A DNA stretch of 34,431 nt. Source: Candidatus Desulfolinea nitratireducens (GTDB lineage Bacteria > Chloroflexota > Anaerolineae > Anaerolineales > Villigracilaceae). Below the pieces are notes generated by a model. It was not told the DNA's origin. It saw nothing but the letters and a program-made list of their open reading frames with translations, and made no database searches. Made by a program: the position numbers and the translations under genes. Of the stretch, positions 24,772 to 33,547 are shown one piece after another. Position 1 is the first letter of the stretch. The number at the start of each line of letters is the position of its first letter. Location of the stretch: NCBI GenBank assembly GCA_014382535.1, contig JACNJN010000120.1, positions 1-34,431 on the forward strand. Direction: 5' to 3'.

Positions 24772-25725
24772 ATGCACCGGTATATCCATGTAGTGGTCAT
24801 ATTGTCATTTGCCTTGTGCTCATGCAAACAGGTACAGTTGCCCCAGGAGACAGAGATTATGTCCATACCTACCTCATCATTTCGCGTGATCGCGTATGCT
24901 ACCGAGGCGATTATCGTAGATCTGATCCCTTTTGAGCGGATTACGCACATCAACTATGCCTTCCTGATCCCCAATGAAGACGGCAGCTTTGCTGATTTGC
25001 ACAACCCCTGGAAATTAAAACAGATTGTTGAAGGGGCACATGCCCAGGGGGTCAAGGTTTTCATCTCGGTTGGGGGTTGGGGTTGGGATCAACAATTCGA
25101 GCAGATGGCAGCCCAAAAGGAGTCTCGATCAGCCTTCGTGCGCAATCTGGTGAATTTTGTTGATGAGTATAATCTGGATGGCGCCGATGTCGATTGGGAA
25201 TATCCCAACCCTGATCAGTCAGAGGAATTTCTGTCCTTGATGAGCGAACTGCGCGAGGCCCTGCCAGCCGACATAATGCTTACCGCGGCGGTAATTGCCT
25301 ATGGCGATGAGCACGGCCTGGGCATCACACCAGAAGCCTTCCAGTTGATGGATTTTGTCAATATCATGACCTATGATGGCCCCGACCATGGCACAATGGC
25401 GCAGTTTGAAAAGGGGTTGGCCTATTGGGCGGACAGAGGTCTTCCACCCGAAAAGATGGTGCTGGGCGTGCCATTCTATGCCCGCCCTGATGGCACCCCT
25501 TATTCCCGGTTGGTCGCGGCTGATCCAGCCGCTGCCCAAGTTGATACCTTTGAACTCTACGGCGTGCAGTTGCACTACAACGGCATCCCCACCATCCAGG
25601 CCAAGACACGCCTGGCTCTGGAACAAGTAGGGGGCATCATGTTCTGGGCCTTGGATCACGACAGCCAGGACGAGCACTCTTTGCTTCTCGCTATGGATCA
25701 AGTCGTATTTGGCGAAATAAAGTAA
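24772..25725 (+). CDS. GH18-family lipoprotein (chitinase-like)
   Basis: A 317-aa exported protein. A short signal ends with a lipobox-like LCSC (Cys16 or Cys18). The GH18 signature DxxDxDxE is complete: D136-G-A-D139-V-D141-W-E143, with E143 as catalytic acid. SVGGW (99-103) and the C-terminal GGIMFWALDHD also fit. At 317 aa with no insertion domain it resembles small GH18 enzymes such as endo-beta-N-acetylglucosaminidases, chitinases or spore-hydrolase relatives. It probably cuts GlcNAc-containing polymers at the surface, supplying oligosaccharides to the ABC importer. It lies 15 bp after the membrane glycosyltransferase gene and 44 bp before the ChbG-like gene. Confidence 0.9.
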   Translation: MHRYIHVVVILSFALCSCKQVQLPQETEIMSIPTSSFRVIAYATEAIIVDLIPFERITHINYAFLIPNEDGSFADLHNPWKLKQIVEGAHAQGVKVFISVGGWGWDQQFEQMAAQKESRSAFVRNLVNFVDEYNLDGADVDWEYPNPDQSEEFLSLMSELREALPADIMLTAAVIAYGDEHGLGITPEAFQLMDFVNIMTYDGPDHGTMAQFEKGLAYWADRGLPPEKMVLGVPFYARPDGTPYSRLVAADPAAAQVDTFELYGVQLHYNGIPTIQAKTRLALEQVGGIMFWALDHDSQDEHSLLLAMDQVVFGEIK

Positions 25726-25769
25726 GATTGATTCATGAACAGTATACTACCTCGAAGTGACCCTGAAAT

Positions 25770-26603
25770 ATGACCAGATCAATTCGACTAATCGTGAATG
25801 CCGACGATTATGGGCGTACTGTTGAAGTTTCAATTGGTATCCGACAGGCCCACCTTAACGGCATCATCACTTCGACAACCTGTATGATGAATATGCCTAC
25901 CATCTTCGAGGATATTAAACTTGCCTTAGAGGAGGCCCCTGATCTGGGATTGGGCGTGCATCTGGTGCTGACGGCAGGCAGGCCGCTCTCTCCCCCCGAT
26001 GACATGGGCACATTGACCGACTCCCAGGGTGGGTTCTTGAAACCCGATGAGCTTTTATCTCGCCTCGGACAGATTGACCCCACGCAAGCACAGGCGGAAT
26101 GGCGCGCCCAGATCGAGGCTTTTATCACTGCGTCAGGCAGGCAACCCACCCACCTGGATTCTCACCATCACTCATCCTACTTCAGTGAACCCTTGATGCG
26201 CGCCATGCTCGAACTGGCATGTGATTACGATTGCGCAATCCGCCAACCGCGCGCATTTCGACCCGATGGTCTCCCGGATGGCCTGCCTGAGCAGGTTCAA
26301 GAGCCAATCCAAGAATATGGTCCGCGCCTGATAGCCGAGTTCGAGTCGCGCTGCCCGGATGTATTCTATGCCAGCTTCTACGATGATCTTGCAACTCGAC
26401 AGGAGTTGCTTCGCATTCTGGATGACCTCAGCATGGGTACATCCGAGATCATGTGCCATCCTGGATATGCCAGCCCTGAGCTGATCGCCTCATCCTACTA
26501 TTCGAACCAACGTGAGATTGAATTGCAAATTCTCACCGATCCCACTGTAAAGGAGATCGTCGAGCAGAAAGGTATTGAATTGATAACTTTCGCTGAATTT
26601 TAG
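25770..26603 (+). CDS. chbG: ChbG/HpnK (YdjC)-family carbohydrate deacetylase
   Basis: A 277-aa metal-dependent deacetylase. The family start IVNADDYGRT (8-17) carries the Asp ligand and the catalytic Asp; H64 (GVHLVLT) and the THLDSHHHS cluster (127-135) give the remaining metal-binding histidines, with CHPGY near the end. In E. coli ChbG removes one acetyl group from chitobiose or chitobiose 6-phosphate, which is needed before the GH4 enzyme ChbF can cut it. Presence of both a GH4 enzyme and this gene in one operon strongly supports an amino-sugar oligosaccharide substrate. The protein has no signal peptide and acts in the cytoplasm. Other YdjC proteins act on different substrates, so the exact sugar is uncertain. 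Confidence 0.88.
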   Translation: MTRSIRLIVNADDYGRTVEVSIGIRQAHLNGIITSTTCMMNMPTIFEDIKLALEEAPDLGLGVHLVLTAGRPLSPPDDMGTLTDSQGGFLKPDELLSRLGQIDPTQAQAEWRAQIEAFITASGRQPTHLDSHHHSSYFSEPLMRAMLELACDYDCAIRQPRAFRPDGLPDGLPEQVQEPIQEYGPRLIAEFESRCPDVFYASFYDDLATRQELLRILDDLSMGTSEIMCHPGYASPELIASSYYSNQREIELQILTDPTVKEIVEQKGIELITFAEF

Positions 26604-26642
26604 ATTCATTAGGAAATAATTCTTTAGGTGCTAATAACGAAA

Positions 26643-28460
26643 ATGAATGAACCAACCCTAACTTACAAAGATCCTTCCCAATCCATTGACCTACGTGTCG
26701 ATGACTTGCTAGCCCGTATGACTATGGAAGAAAAAATCGGTCAGATGACTCAGGTCGAGAAAAACAGCGTCAAACTGGAAGAAATCGGCAAATTTTTTGT
26801 TGGCTCTGTGCTCAGCGGAGGGGGTGGATCGCCTCCTGAAAACACAGTTGAAGGCTGGGCCGAGATGGTCGATTCATTCCAACGGGCCGCCCTCGGAACT
26901 CGCCTGGGGATTCCCATCATCTATGGGGTCGATGCTGTCCACGGACACACCAACCTTAGAGGGGCTACCGTTTTTCCTCACAACATTGGCCTGGGCGCAG
27001 CAAATGACCCTGATCTAATGTTCGCCATCGGTCAGGCTACGGCGGTGGAAATGCTGGCGACTGGAATCCCCTGGAATTTTGCTCCAGCAGTCTCTATCCC
27101 CCAGGATATTCGTTGGGGCCGCACATTCGAGGGGTATGGTGAAGATACCGATCTGGTCACGCGCTTGGCAATCCCTTACCTTCAGGGTTTGCAAACCCCT
27201 CCCGAAGGGTGGCCGAAGGATGAGATTTTGGTTCTTGGCACGCCCAAACATTACCTTGGCGATGGTGGCACAGTTTTCGGCTCATCGACGACGGTTATCG
27301 AACAGCAACGTTATCTTCTTGACCAGGGGGATACACGCATGGGGGAGGAGACATTGCGAACCCTCTTCCTGCCGCCCTACGAGGCAGCGATAGAAGCCGG
27401 AGCACTCAGCATTATGGCATCATTCAATAGTTGGCATGGGGAAAAATTGCATGCCCATCCCTATCTGCTGACAGAAGTGCTCAAGGGTGAGTTAGGTTTC
27501 GGTGGTTTCATAATTTCCGATTGGGAGGCGGTCAATCAAGTCTCGGACGATTACTACACTGCCGTGGTAGAGTCAATCAATGCCGGCATAGATATGGTGA
27601 TGACACCCTACGACTACCAGGCCTTTATTGTGGCGCTCACCCGAGGAGTGGAAGAAGGCCGTGTATCGACCTTACGCATCGACGATGCTGTACGGCGAAT
27701 TTTGAAAGCTAAATTCTCTGTTGGGTTATTCGAGAGTCCACTCTCCAATCCAACCCTGAAGGAGGTTGTGGGCTCTAAAGATCATCGTGAACTGGCGCGC
27801 CAGGCTGTGCGTAAATCATTGGTGTTGTTAAAGAACGAAAATCAGACAATCCCCATTGAAAAGGAAACGCCATTGATCATTGTTGCTGGGGAGGGTGCTG
27901 ACAATATTGGCCTGCAATCTGGAGGGTGGACAATCGAGTGGATGGGAAAATCTGGACCGATTACTCCAGGAACAACCATCTTGGAAGGAATCCGGACGGC
28001 AGTATCACCCGATGCGATTGTGAACTACGAAAGCTCTGGTCGTTTCGAAAGAAATGTTGGTGAAAATGGAAAACCGATGATCGCCGATGTTGGTATCGTG
28101 GTGATCAGTGAAGAGCCGTATGTTGAAGGTTTTGGTGACCGGGCAAACCTGACCCTATCTGGTGAAGATGTCGATCTGATCGCCCGCGTTCGCAAACACT
28201 GCCAGAAATTGATCGTTATCATAATCTCAGGGCGGCCGTTGGTGCTCACGGATCAACTTCCACTGATGGATGCCCTGGTAGCTGCCTGGCTGCCTGGCAG
28301 CGAAGGTGCTGGTGTAGCTGATATGCTCTTCGGTGATTATCCTTTCAATGGCAGGCTGCCTTTTACGTGGCTGCGGACTAACGATCAACTTCCATTGAAT
28401 ATAAATAATTCAAAATCTGATCAGTCGCTCTTCTCCTTTGGGTTTGGGCTAGAAACGTGA
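26643..28460 (+). CDS. GH3 beta-glucosidase / exo-glucanase
   Basis: A 605-aa two-domain GH3 enzyme. The N-terminal barrel shows YGVDAVHGH (94-102), GRTFEGYGED (159-168), PKHYLGDG (201-208) and the nucleophile D293 in ISDWEAV. The C-terminal alpha/beta domain contains SLVLLKNENQTIPI and ends with a usual SFGFGLET. It lacks the NagZ Asp-His motif, so unlike the first GH3 of the operon it should act on glucosides. It resembles plant-type and bacterial exo-1,3/1,4-beta-glucanases. No signal peptide is apparent. ATG at 26643 is preferred; a GTG start 15 bp upstream is possible. It follows the deacetylase gene after 39 bp. Confidence 0.92.
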   Translation: MNEPTLTYKDPSQSIDLRVDDLLARMTMEEKIGQMTQVEKNSVKLEEIGKFFVGSVLSGGGGSPPENTVEGWAEMVDSFQRAALGTRLGIPIIYGVDAVHGHTNLRGATVFPHNIGLGAANDPDLMFAIGQATAVEMLATGIPWNFAPAVSIPQDIRWGRTFEGYGEDTDLVTRLAIPYLQGLQTPPEGWPKDEILVLGTPKHYLGDGGTVFGSSTTVIEQQRYLLDQGDTRMGEETLRTLFLPPYEAAIEAGALSIMASFNSWHGEKLHAHPYLLTEVLKGELGFGGFIISDWEAVNQVSDDYYTAVVESINAGIDMVMTPYDYQAFIVALTRGVEEGRVSTLRIDDAVRRILKAKFSVGLFESPLSNPTLKEVVGSKDHRELARQAVRKSLVLLKNENQTIPIEKETPLIIVAGEGADNIGLQSGGWTIEWMGKSGPITPGTTILEGIRTAVSPDAIVNYESSGRFERNVGENGKPMIADVGIVVISEEPYVEGFGDRANLTLSGEDVDLIARVRKHCQKLIVIIISGRPLVLTDQLPLMDALVAAWLPGSEGAGVADMLFGDYPFNGRLPFTWLRTNDQLPLNINNSKSDQSLFSFGFGLET

Positions 28461-28509
28461 TGCTGGAAGAATAAACGACCAATACCAGTGAAACCTGGTT
28501 TAGATGCTC

Positions 28510-28526
28510 ACACTGCCAGTGTTTTT
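28510..28526 (+). terminator. Weak terminator-like hairpin before the MFS gene
   Basis: ACACT-GCC-AGTGT followed by TTTTG. The stem has only 5 bp, so if it works at all it would give partial termination between the second GH3 gene and the MFS gene. Confidence 0.3.
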
Positions 28527-28545
28527 GATTGGGCCATAACCACGG

Positions 28546-29694
28546 ATGCGTGCAAATACCTCATCTTCGATAATTTACTTTCTATATTTTGCAGCGATAG
28601 CCGCAGTAATTCCCTTTCTGGCATTATATTATCGATCCATGGGCCTCTCTGGTAGCCAAGTTGGGTTGTTGCTGGGCATTTCACCCTTGCTAACCCTATT
28701 CGCCTCACCTTTTTGGACTGGGCTGGCAGATGCTAGGCAGCGGCATAGAGTCGTATTGACGATCACACTAGTTGCAGCTGTAGCAATCATGTCGATGGTT
28801 CCAGCAATTACCAATTTTGGTCTGCTCCTCGTCGCAATCATTCTGTTTTCCTTCTTCTCTGCTCCCATCATGTCCCTAGTGGATAGTGCAACTTTATCTT
28901 CCCTAGGCAACCAGCGCGAAATGTATGGTCGCATCCGGTTATGGGGGACGATTGGATGGGGGTTATCTGCGGCGATGCTGGGAATGATATTCCAACGGTA
29001 TGGTCTACGATGGATGTTCTGGTCATATGCGATCTTTATGGCTCTGATCCTGATTCCTAACACTCGGGTGAAGTATCCTAGCGTAGCTTCAGAGACGCCC
29101 TTCTGGTCTGGTGTGAGGTCGTTACTGGTAAACCGACGCTGGGTGTTGTTTTTGGTGATGATCTTTGTGGCCGCGATTGGTATGGCAGCACACACAAATT
29201 ACATGTCGATATTGATGGACGAAATCGGTGGCAGTAAGACATTGATAGGTATTGCCTTCATGATTTCGACCGTCTTCGAACTACCGGTCATGTTCTTTTC
29301 CTACATCCTGTTGCGCAAGCTTAATACTAAGGGCGTGCTCATTCTGGCTATCGTCATCACCGGCCTGCGCTGTGTGTTGTATGCTTTTGCGAGAAGCCCT
29401 TGGGTTGTCATGGCTATTCAAGGGTTGCATGGTTTTACTTTCCCGGCTTTGTGGATCGCTGCAGCTACCTACGCCTCAGAGAACGCGCCGGAAGGGTTAT
29501 CCGCCACAGCCCAAGGTCTGTTGGGAAGTGTCTTGCTGGGCTTCGGTGCTTCCACGGGAGGATTGCTGGGCGGTGTGTTGCTTGAGAGATTGGGAGTGCA
29601 GGGGATGTTTGGGGCTATCGGTGCCCTTGTGTTTATTGGATTGATTGGCATTCTGACCATTGAGCGTTTGGTGGAGATCAGACCGGCAACTTAA
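28546..29694 (+). CDS. MFS transporter, LacY/nucleoside-symporter-like
   Basis: A 382-aa membrane protein with about 12 helices, starting with YFLYFAAIAAVIPFLALYY. The loop between helices 2 and 3 has GLADARQRHR, the usual MFS motif-A place. The lack of a long central loop and the overall pattern recall the MFS_1-like (LacY/NupG-type) group. It could export or import a mono- or disaccharide produced by the operon. It is the last gene of the run, 85 bp after the GH3 gene, with no clear Shine-Dalgarno. It might be read from the operon or separately. The metY promoter begins 11 bp after its stop. Confidence 0.85.
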   Translation: MRANTSSSIIYFLYFAAIAAVIPFLALYYRSMGLSGSQVGLLLGISPLLTLFASPFWTGLADARQRHRVVLTITLVAAVAIMSMVPAITNFGLLLVAIILFSFFSAPIMSLVDSATLSSLGNQREMYGRIRLWGTIGWGLSAAMLGMIFQRYGLRWMFWSYAIFMALILIPNTRVKYPSVASETPFWSGVRSLLVNRRWVLFLVMIFVAAIGMAAHTNYMSILMDEIGGSKTLIGIAFMISTVFELPVMFFSYILLRKLNTKGVLILAIVITGLRCVLYAFARSPWVVMAIQGLHGFTFPALWIAAATYASENAPEGLSATAQGLLGSVLLGFGASTGGLLGGVLLERLGVQGMFGAIGALVFIGLIGILTIERLVEIRPAT

Positions 29695-29704
29695 CGGATT
29701 TCCC

Positions 29705-29733
29705 TTGACAAATAAAGCTAGTGCACATAAGAT
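29705..29733 (+). promoter_or_regulatory. metY promoter
   Basis: TTGACA (29705-29710), a 17-bp spacer and TAAGAT (29728-29733). It lies directly after the MFS stop codon and would start a leader of about 230 nt before metY. Confidence 0.85.
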
Positions 29734-29739
29734 TGCCCC

Positions 29740-29972
29740 AATGTCAAAAATCAAGCTTTTCGACACGTTATATCTTTCAAGTATGGTCATGCCCTGGCGG
29801 GGGCTGCAGCACTGCCTGGGCAAGGAGTTGAACGGATAGGTTTCAACATATAACCCTATAGGGTTGATATTGCCAGGCGGCGGACAGCTTCCCGCAAATT
29901 CCCAGTGAATTTCGAGATGGCTGTCCGCCGCTACGATTTTAAAAGACTTAATTGTATGAGGAGAAAATTATC
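29740..29972 (+). ncRNA. Structured 5' leader of metY-metA, possible attenuator or riboswitch
   Basis: Four hairpins can be drawn in order: A 29791-29798 with 29814-29821 (GCCCTGGC / GCCTGGGC, one U-U mismatch); B GTTGAA 29827-29832 with TTCAAC 29842-29847; C the palindrome AACCCTATAGGGTT (29852-29865); D a 12-bp perfect stem GCGGCGGACAGC (29877-29888) with 29920-29931, enclosing an inner AAATTC/GAATTT hairpin. CTGGC in hairpin A can also pair with GCCAG at 29872-29876, so alternative folds exist. The leader ends with a GAGGAG Shine-Dalgarno. It does not match the SAM-I, SAM-II or SAH riboswitch cores as I know them. A methionine- or SAM-linked regulatory role is inference from position. Confidence 0.5.
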
Positions 29973-31265
29973 ATGGTAACAAGCTCAATCGATCGCCAGT
30001 TCGGTTTCAATACTCGCCAATTGCACGCTGGCCAGCAGCCGGACCCCACTACTGGCTCCAGCGTGGCTCCGATTTATCAGACGACATCCTATGTCTTCGA
30101 GAGTACTGATTACGCGGCGCGCTTATTTTCGTTGGAAGAGCAGGGCAATATCTACACCCGCATCATGAACCCCACCAGCGATGTCTTCGAGCAGCGCATG
30201 ACGGACCTCGAGGGTGGTTCCGGCGCCCTGGCAGCCAGCTCGGGGCATGCCGCCCAGGCCATGGCGGTGCTGACTCTCTGCCAGGCGGGCGATCATATCG
30301 TCTCGGCATCGACGCTGTATGGCGGCACTGTCAGCCAGTTTCATCACTCCTTTCCACGCATAGGGATCGAGACTACCTTCGTTGATCCCAGCGATCCGGA
30401 GAACTTTCGTCAGGCCATCCAACCCAACACCAAATTGATTTGGGGTGAGACCTTAGGGAATCCGCGTATCAATGTGTTTCCTTTCGAAGAAGTATCGGCG
30501 ATAGCTCGGGAGGCGGGAGTCCCATTGGTGATTGATAACACCTTCGCCACGCCCTATCTGTGCCGACCCTTTGAGTGGGGTGCTGATATCGTGGTGCATT
30601 CCACCACTAAATTCATCGGTGGGCATGGCACCACCATCGGAGGCGTAGTCGTCGACGGCGGAAAATTCGATTGGGCTGCCAGCGGGCGCTTCCCAAATTT
30701 CACCACGCCGGATCCCGGGTATCATGGGCTGGTGTATGCGGATTTGGGCGAACTGGCTTTTATCAGCAAGGCCCGCGCTCAAATTTTACGAGATTACGGG
30801 GCTTGCCAGGCTCCTTTCAACTCCTGGCTGCTACTCCAGGGACTGGAAACCCTTAGTCTTCGCATGGATCGCCATGGGCAGAACGCCCAACGGGTAGCCG
30901 AATTCCTTGAGGCTCATCCCAAAGTCGCGTGGGTTACTTATCCGGGGTTGCAGAGTCATCCAGATTATGAGAAAGCCTGCATATATCTCCCCAAAGGGTC
31001 CGGGGGAATCTTGGGGTTTGGCGTTCAGGGCGGTAAGGAAGCCGGGGCGCGCTTCATTGATAATCTCAAGCTCGTTACCCACCTGGCCAACATCGGGGAC
31101 AGCCGCAGCCTTGCCATCCATCCGGCCAGCACAACCCACAGCCAGCTCTCCGAAGAGCAGCTCGCCAGTGCCGGGGTCTCCCCAGACTTCATCCGGTTGA
31201 GCGTTGGCACCGAAGATATCGACGATATCCTATGGGATTTGGATCAAGCCCTGGGACAAGGATAA
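29973..31265 (+). CDS. metY: O-acetylhomoserine sulfhydrylase
   Basis: A 430-aa PLP enzyme of the Cys/Met metabolism family that makes homocysteine (or methionine) from O-acetyl-L-homoserine and sulfide (or methanethiol). The start [31 protein letters not shown], the PLP Asp region VIDNTFATP (D188) and the lysine that forms the internal aldimine, K213 in [12 protein letters not shown], are all present. The long insert around [16 protein letters not shown] is typical of the MetY branch rather than cystathionine synthases. The ATG at 29973 has GAGGAG 9 nt upstream; an upstream TTG overlaps that Shine-Dalgarno. metA follows after 4 bp, giving the complete direct-sulfhydrylation route. Confidence 0.95.
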   Translation: MVTSSIDRQFGFNTRQLHAGQQPDPTTGSSVAPIYQTTSYVFESTDYAARLFSLEEQGNIYTRIMNPTSDVFEQRMTDLEGGSGALAASSGHAAQAMAVLTLCQAGDHIVSASTLYGGTVSQFHHSFPRIGIETTFVDPSDPENFRQAIQPNTKLIWGETLGNPRINVFPFEEVSAIAREAGVPLVIDNTFATPYLCRPFEWGADIVVHSTTKFIGGHGTTIGGVVVDGGKFDWAASGRFPNFTTPDPGYHGLVYADLGELAFISKARAQILRDYGACQAPFNSWLLLQGLETLSLRMDRHGQNAQRVAEFLEAHPKVAWVTYPGLQSHPDYEKACIYLPKGSGGILGFGVQGGKEAGARFIDNLKLVTHLANIGDSRSLAIHPASTTHSQLSEEQLASAGVSPDFIRLSVGTEDIDDILWDLDQALGQG

Positions 31266-31269
31266 TCTC

Positions 31270-32211
31270 ATGCCTGTCATCATTCCTCAAACACTACCAG
31301 CCAAATCCACTCTGGAAAGCGAAAATATCTTTGTGATGAAGGAAAGGCGCGCCCTGGCCCAGGATATCCGCGCTTTGAAGATCGCCATCCTGAATCTGAT
31401 GCCCACCAAGGTCACCACCGAAACCCAGATCCTGCGCCTGTTGTCGAATACGGCGCTGCAAATCGAAGTAACGTTGCTGCATACCTGCTCTCACCAGGCT
31501 AAGAATACATCCGCTGAACACTTGTTCGACCACTACTGTACTCTCGAAGAGATCAAGGATGAAAAATTCGATGGCATGGTGGTCACGGGAGCGCCCGTGG
31601 AACATCTCGATTTCGAAGATATTGATTATTGGGAAGAACTGGGCGCTTTCTTTGATTGGTCAGAGACCAATGTCTTTTCAACACTGCACATTTGTTGGGC
31701 TGCCCAGGCTGGCCTGTATCACCGCTATGGCATTCCAAAGTACGATATCACCAATAAGGTATCAGGCGTTTTTCAACATCGCGTTATCCGGCAGCACACC
31801 ATGCTGCTGCGGGGTTTTGATGATCAATATTACGCGCCTCATTCTCGCTATACCGAAGTCCGCCGGCGTGATATTGAGAGAATCTCGGACCTGGATATCT
31901 TATCCGAATCCGACGATGCTGGGATCTATATCATTTGCTCCAAGAACCGCAGGCAAGTTTATGTCACCGGTCACTCGGAGTATGATCCCCTGACGCTGAA
32001 GTTAGAATATGAGCGGGATATTGGGCAAGGGATACCTATCGACCCGCCGCGCAACTACTTTCCCGATGATGATCCCAGCCAACCACCGCTGGTGCAGTGG
32101 CGCGGCCACGCCCATTTGCTGTTCTCGAACTGGCTGAATTATTATGTCTATCAGCGCACGCCCTTTGATATCGAACGCATACCCTTGAATGGGTCCGGAC
32201 CGACTTACTAA
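31270..32211 (+). CDS. metAA: Homoserine O-acetyltransferase (MetA type)
   Basis: A 313-aa enzyme of the homoserine trans-succinylase fold. The catalytic Cys is C142 in [11 protein letters not shown], and the His/Glu pair is H235 and E237 in VTGHSEYD, at the same numbers as in E. coli MetA. Residue 111 is Glu (TGAPVEHL); in this family Glu111 is known to select acetyl-CoA, while Gly111 selects succinyl-CoA. The product is therefore O-acetyl-L-homoserine, exactly what the adjacent MetY uses. The gene starts 4 bp after metY, so they are translated together. The longer open frame that runs back into metY has no support. Confidence 0.95.
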   Translation: MPVIIPQTLPAKSTLESENIFVMKERRALAQDIRALKIAILNLMPTKVTTETQILRLLSNTALQIEVTLLHTCSHQAKNTSAEHLFDHYCTLEEIKDEKFDGMVVTGAPVEHLDFEDIDYWEELGAFFDWSETNVFSTLHICWAAQAGLYHRYGIPKYDITNKVSGVFQHRVIRQHTMLLRGFDDQYYAPHSRYTEVRRRDIERISDLDILSESDDAGIYIICSKNRRQVYVTGHSEYDPLTLKLEYERDIGQGIPIDPPRNYFPDDDPSQPPLVQWRGHAHLLFSNWLNYYVYQRTPFDIERIPLNGSGPTY

Positions 32212-32216
32212 AACTT

Positions 32217-32356
32217 ACCGCAGAGACGCTGAGAGCCCTTCGATAAACTCAGGGCAAGCGCAGAGAATTATTTAAGGTTTGAGATGCATGCGCTAATGGG
32301 ACATAATGCCCATTCTCTCATCCATAATTTCTCTGTGTACTCTGTGTCTCCGTGGT
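32217..32356. repeat. Large imperfect inverted repeat with a nested palindrome
   Basis: The right arm (32324-32356, read in reverse as ACCACGGAGACACAGAG then TACACAGAGAAATTAT) matches the left arm (ACCGCAGAGACGCTGAG at 32217-32233 and CGCAGAGAATTAT at 32259-32271). A block of about 25 bp (AGCCCTTCGATAAACTCAGG..., 32234-32258), itself a palindromic motif (GCCCT/AGGGC), splits the left arm. The loop holds AATGGG/CCCATT. Both motifs resemble widely scattered intergenic repeats of environmental bacteria. It also separates metA from the convergent GH94 fragment and could end both transcripts. Confidence 0.75.
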
Positions 32357-32372
32357 GATACGCGAGGGATAA

Positions 32373-33153
32373 CTACGTCAGGGTGACCTCAACCTTTATC
32401 TCTTCCTTCCCGCTTTCAGGGAACGGCACGACATCTCCAGGGTGGGGTTGGCCATCTATCCTGAGGGTTACCTTGTTCCCGGGCCCCTTCCGCCTAACTT
32501 CGATGTTGTAGGTGGCACCGCGAAATACCCTCTTAGCCCTGAAGCCATCCCAATCTGTCGGGATCACGGGGGCGATCTTCAAACCCTCGAAGGTCGGACG
32601 CACCCCCAAGATCCATTGGGTGATAGCGACATAATTCCAGGCAGCGGTGCCAGTCAGCCATGAGTTCTTGGCCTCGCCATGGGTGGGGGCATCCCGCCCG
32701 GCGATCATTTGTGCATAGATATAAGGCTCACAGCGGTGGATTTCACTGATCTCCTCCCGAGCGGAGGGGTTGATGCGCAGGTAATAATCCATAGCCAGAT
32801 CCCCCCTTCCCAGAATGGTCTCAGCAATCATCACCCAGGGGTTGTTGTGACAAAAGATCCCGGCGTTTTCTTTATAACCTGGTGGATAGGTGGAGATTTC
32901 ACCCAGGTTGAGATAGTAGCGCGTGTAAGCGGGTTGATGGAGCACGATCCCATGGGGGGTTGCCAGCCGATCCCGGACAGAATCCAGGGCCCGGGCAGCG
33001 TAGCCATTTTCCAGCCCAATGCCCGCCATCACATTTATGCCCTGAGGTTCGATGAAGATCTGGCCTTCTTCGCAGGTGTGGGAACCGACTACTTCCCCCG
33101 AATCATCGTAGGCGCGGGTGAACCACTCCCCATCCCAGCCGTGTTCCAGTGCC
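32373..33153 (-). pseudogene. C-terminal fragment of a GH94 disaccharide phosphorylase
   Basis: About 260 codons of the C-terminal part of a family GH94 protein (cellobiose/chitobiose-phosphorylase type, normally about 800 aa or more). Typical segments are [49 protein letters not shown] (shown here only in part by position, about residues 190-225 of the open frame) and [10 protein letters not shown]. The reading frame is open across the IS1 end to 33230, but the first 26 codons there are IS sequence. The N-terminal domain, the barrel start and probably the catalytic acid are lost. The missing part is not found on the other side of the IS1 element. Not expected to be functional. Confidence 0.85.
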
Positions 33154-33196
33154 GGGGAGTGGCTAAACTCGTGGGTATTTGTGAGATAATAAGCGA

Positions 33197-33547
33197 ATGA
33201 TGAAATGTCCAAGTTGTGGAGCACAAACACGCCAGCACAAGATAGGGTTTACGAAGGCAAAAAGCCAAAGATACAAGTGCCAATATTGCGAGAAAAAGTA
33301 CACTCCAGAGCCTAAACCACGTGGCTATCCAGATAGCCTTCGCAAGCAAGCAATAAAGATGTATCTTGATGGTATCAACTTTCGGCGCATCGGTCGTTTA
33401 TTGAACATTCATCACCAAAGCGTGATCAATTGGGTCAATGCTTATGCGGAGGAACTCCCAGATGCATCTCTGCCAGAAGAAGTAGATGATGTGGAAATGG
33501 ATGAGCTTTATACCTTTATAGGTTCAAAAAAAACAGAATCTATGTAA
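33197..33547 (+). CDS. insA: IS1 InsA-like protein (zinc finger and helix-turn-helix)
   Basis: A 116-aa protein. The N-terminal zinc finger has CPSC (4-7) and CQYC (about 28-31), followed by a helix-turn-helix ([31 protein letters not shown], positions about 50-80). It binds the IS ends; the longer frameshifted product is the transposase. The frame ends with [17 protein letters not shown] just after an 8-A run. The MDEL Asp is the first residue of the DDE triad and is thus encoded here, before the shift. Confidence 0.88.
   Translation: MMKCPSCGAQTRQHKIGFTKAKSQRYKCQYCEKKYTPEPKPRGYPDSLRKQAIKMYLDGINFRRIGRLLNIHHQSVINWVNAYAEELPDASLPEEVDDVEMDELYTFIGSKKTESM
33526..33534 (+). other. A8C slippery site between InsA and InsB frames
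   Basis: Eight A residues followed by C. A -1 shift here converts GSKKTESM-stop into [18 protein letters not shown], which runs on without a break into the InsB frame. IS1 elements are known to use an A6C heptamer for programmed -1 shifting, so this is probably functional rather than a mutation. Confidence 0.8.

Noticed and set aside
29740-29972. SAM-I, SAM-II or SAH riboswitch in front of metY
   Set aside because: The conserved core sequences of these classes are not visible; only unassigned structure is reported.
33155-33230. N-terminal extension of the GH94 fragment reading into IS1
   Set aside because: These codons lie inside the IS1 inverted repeat and non-coding end, so they are not native protein.
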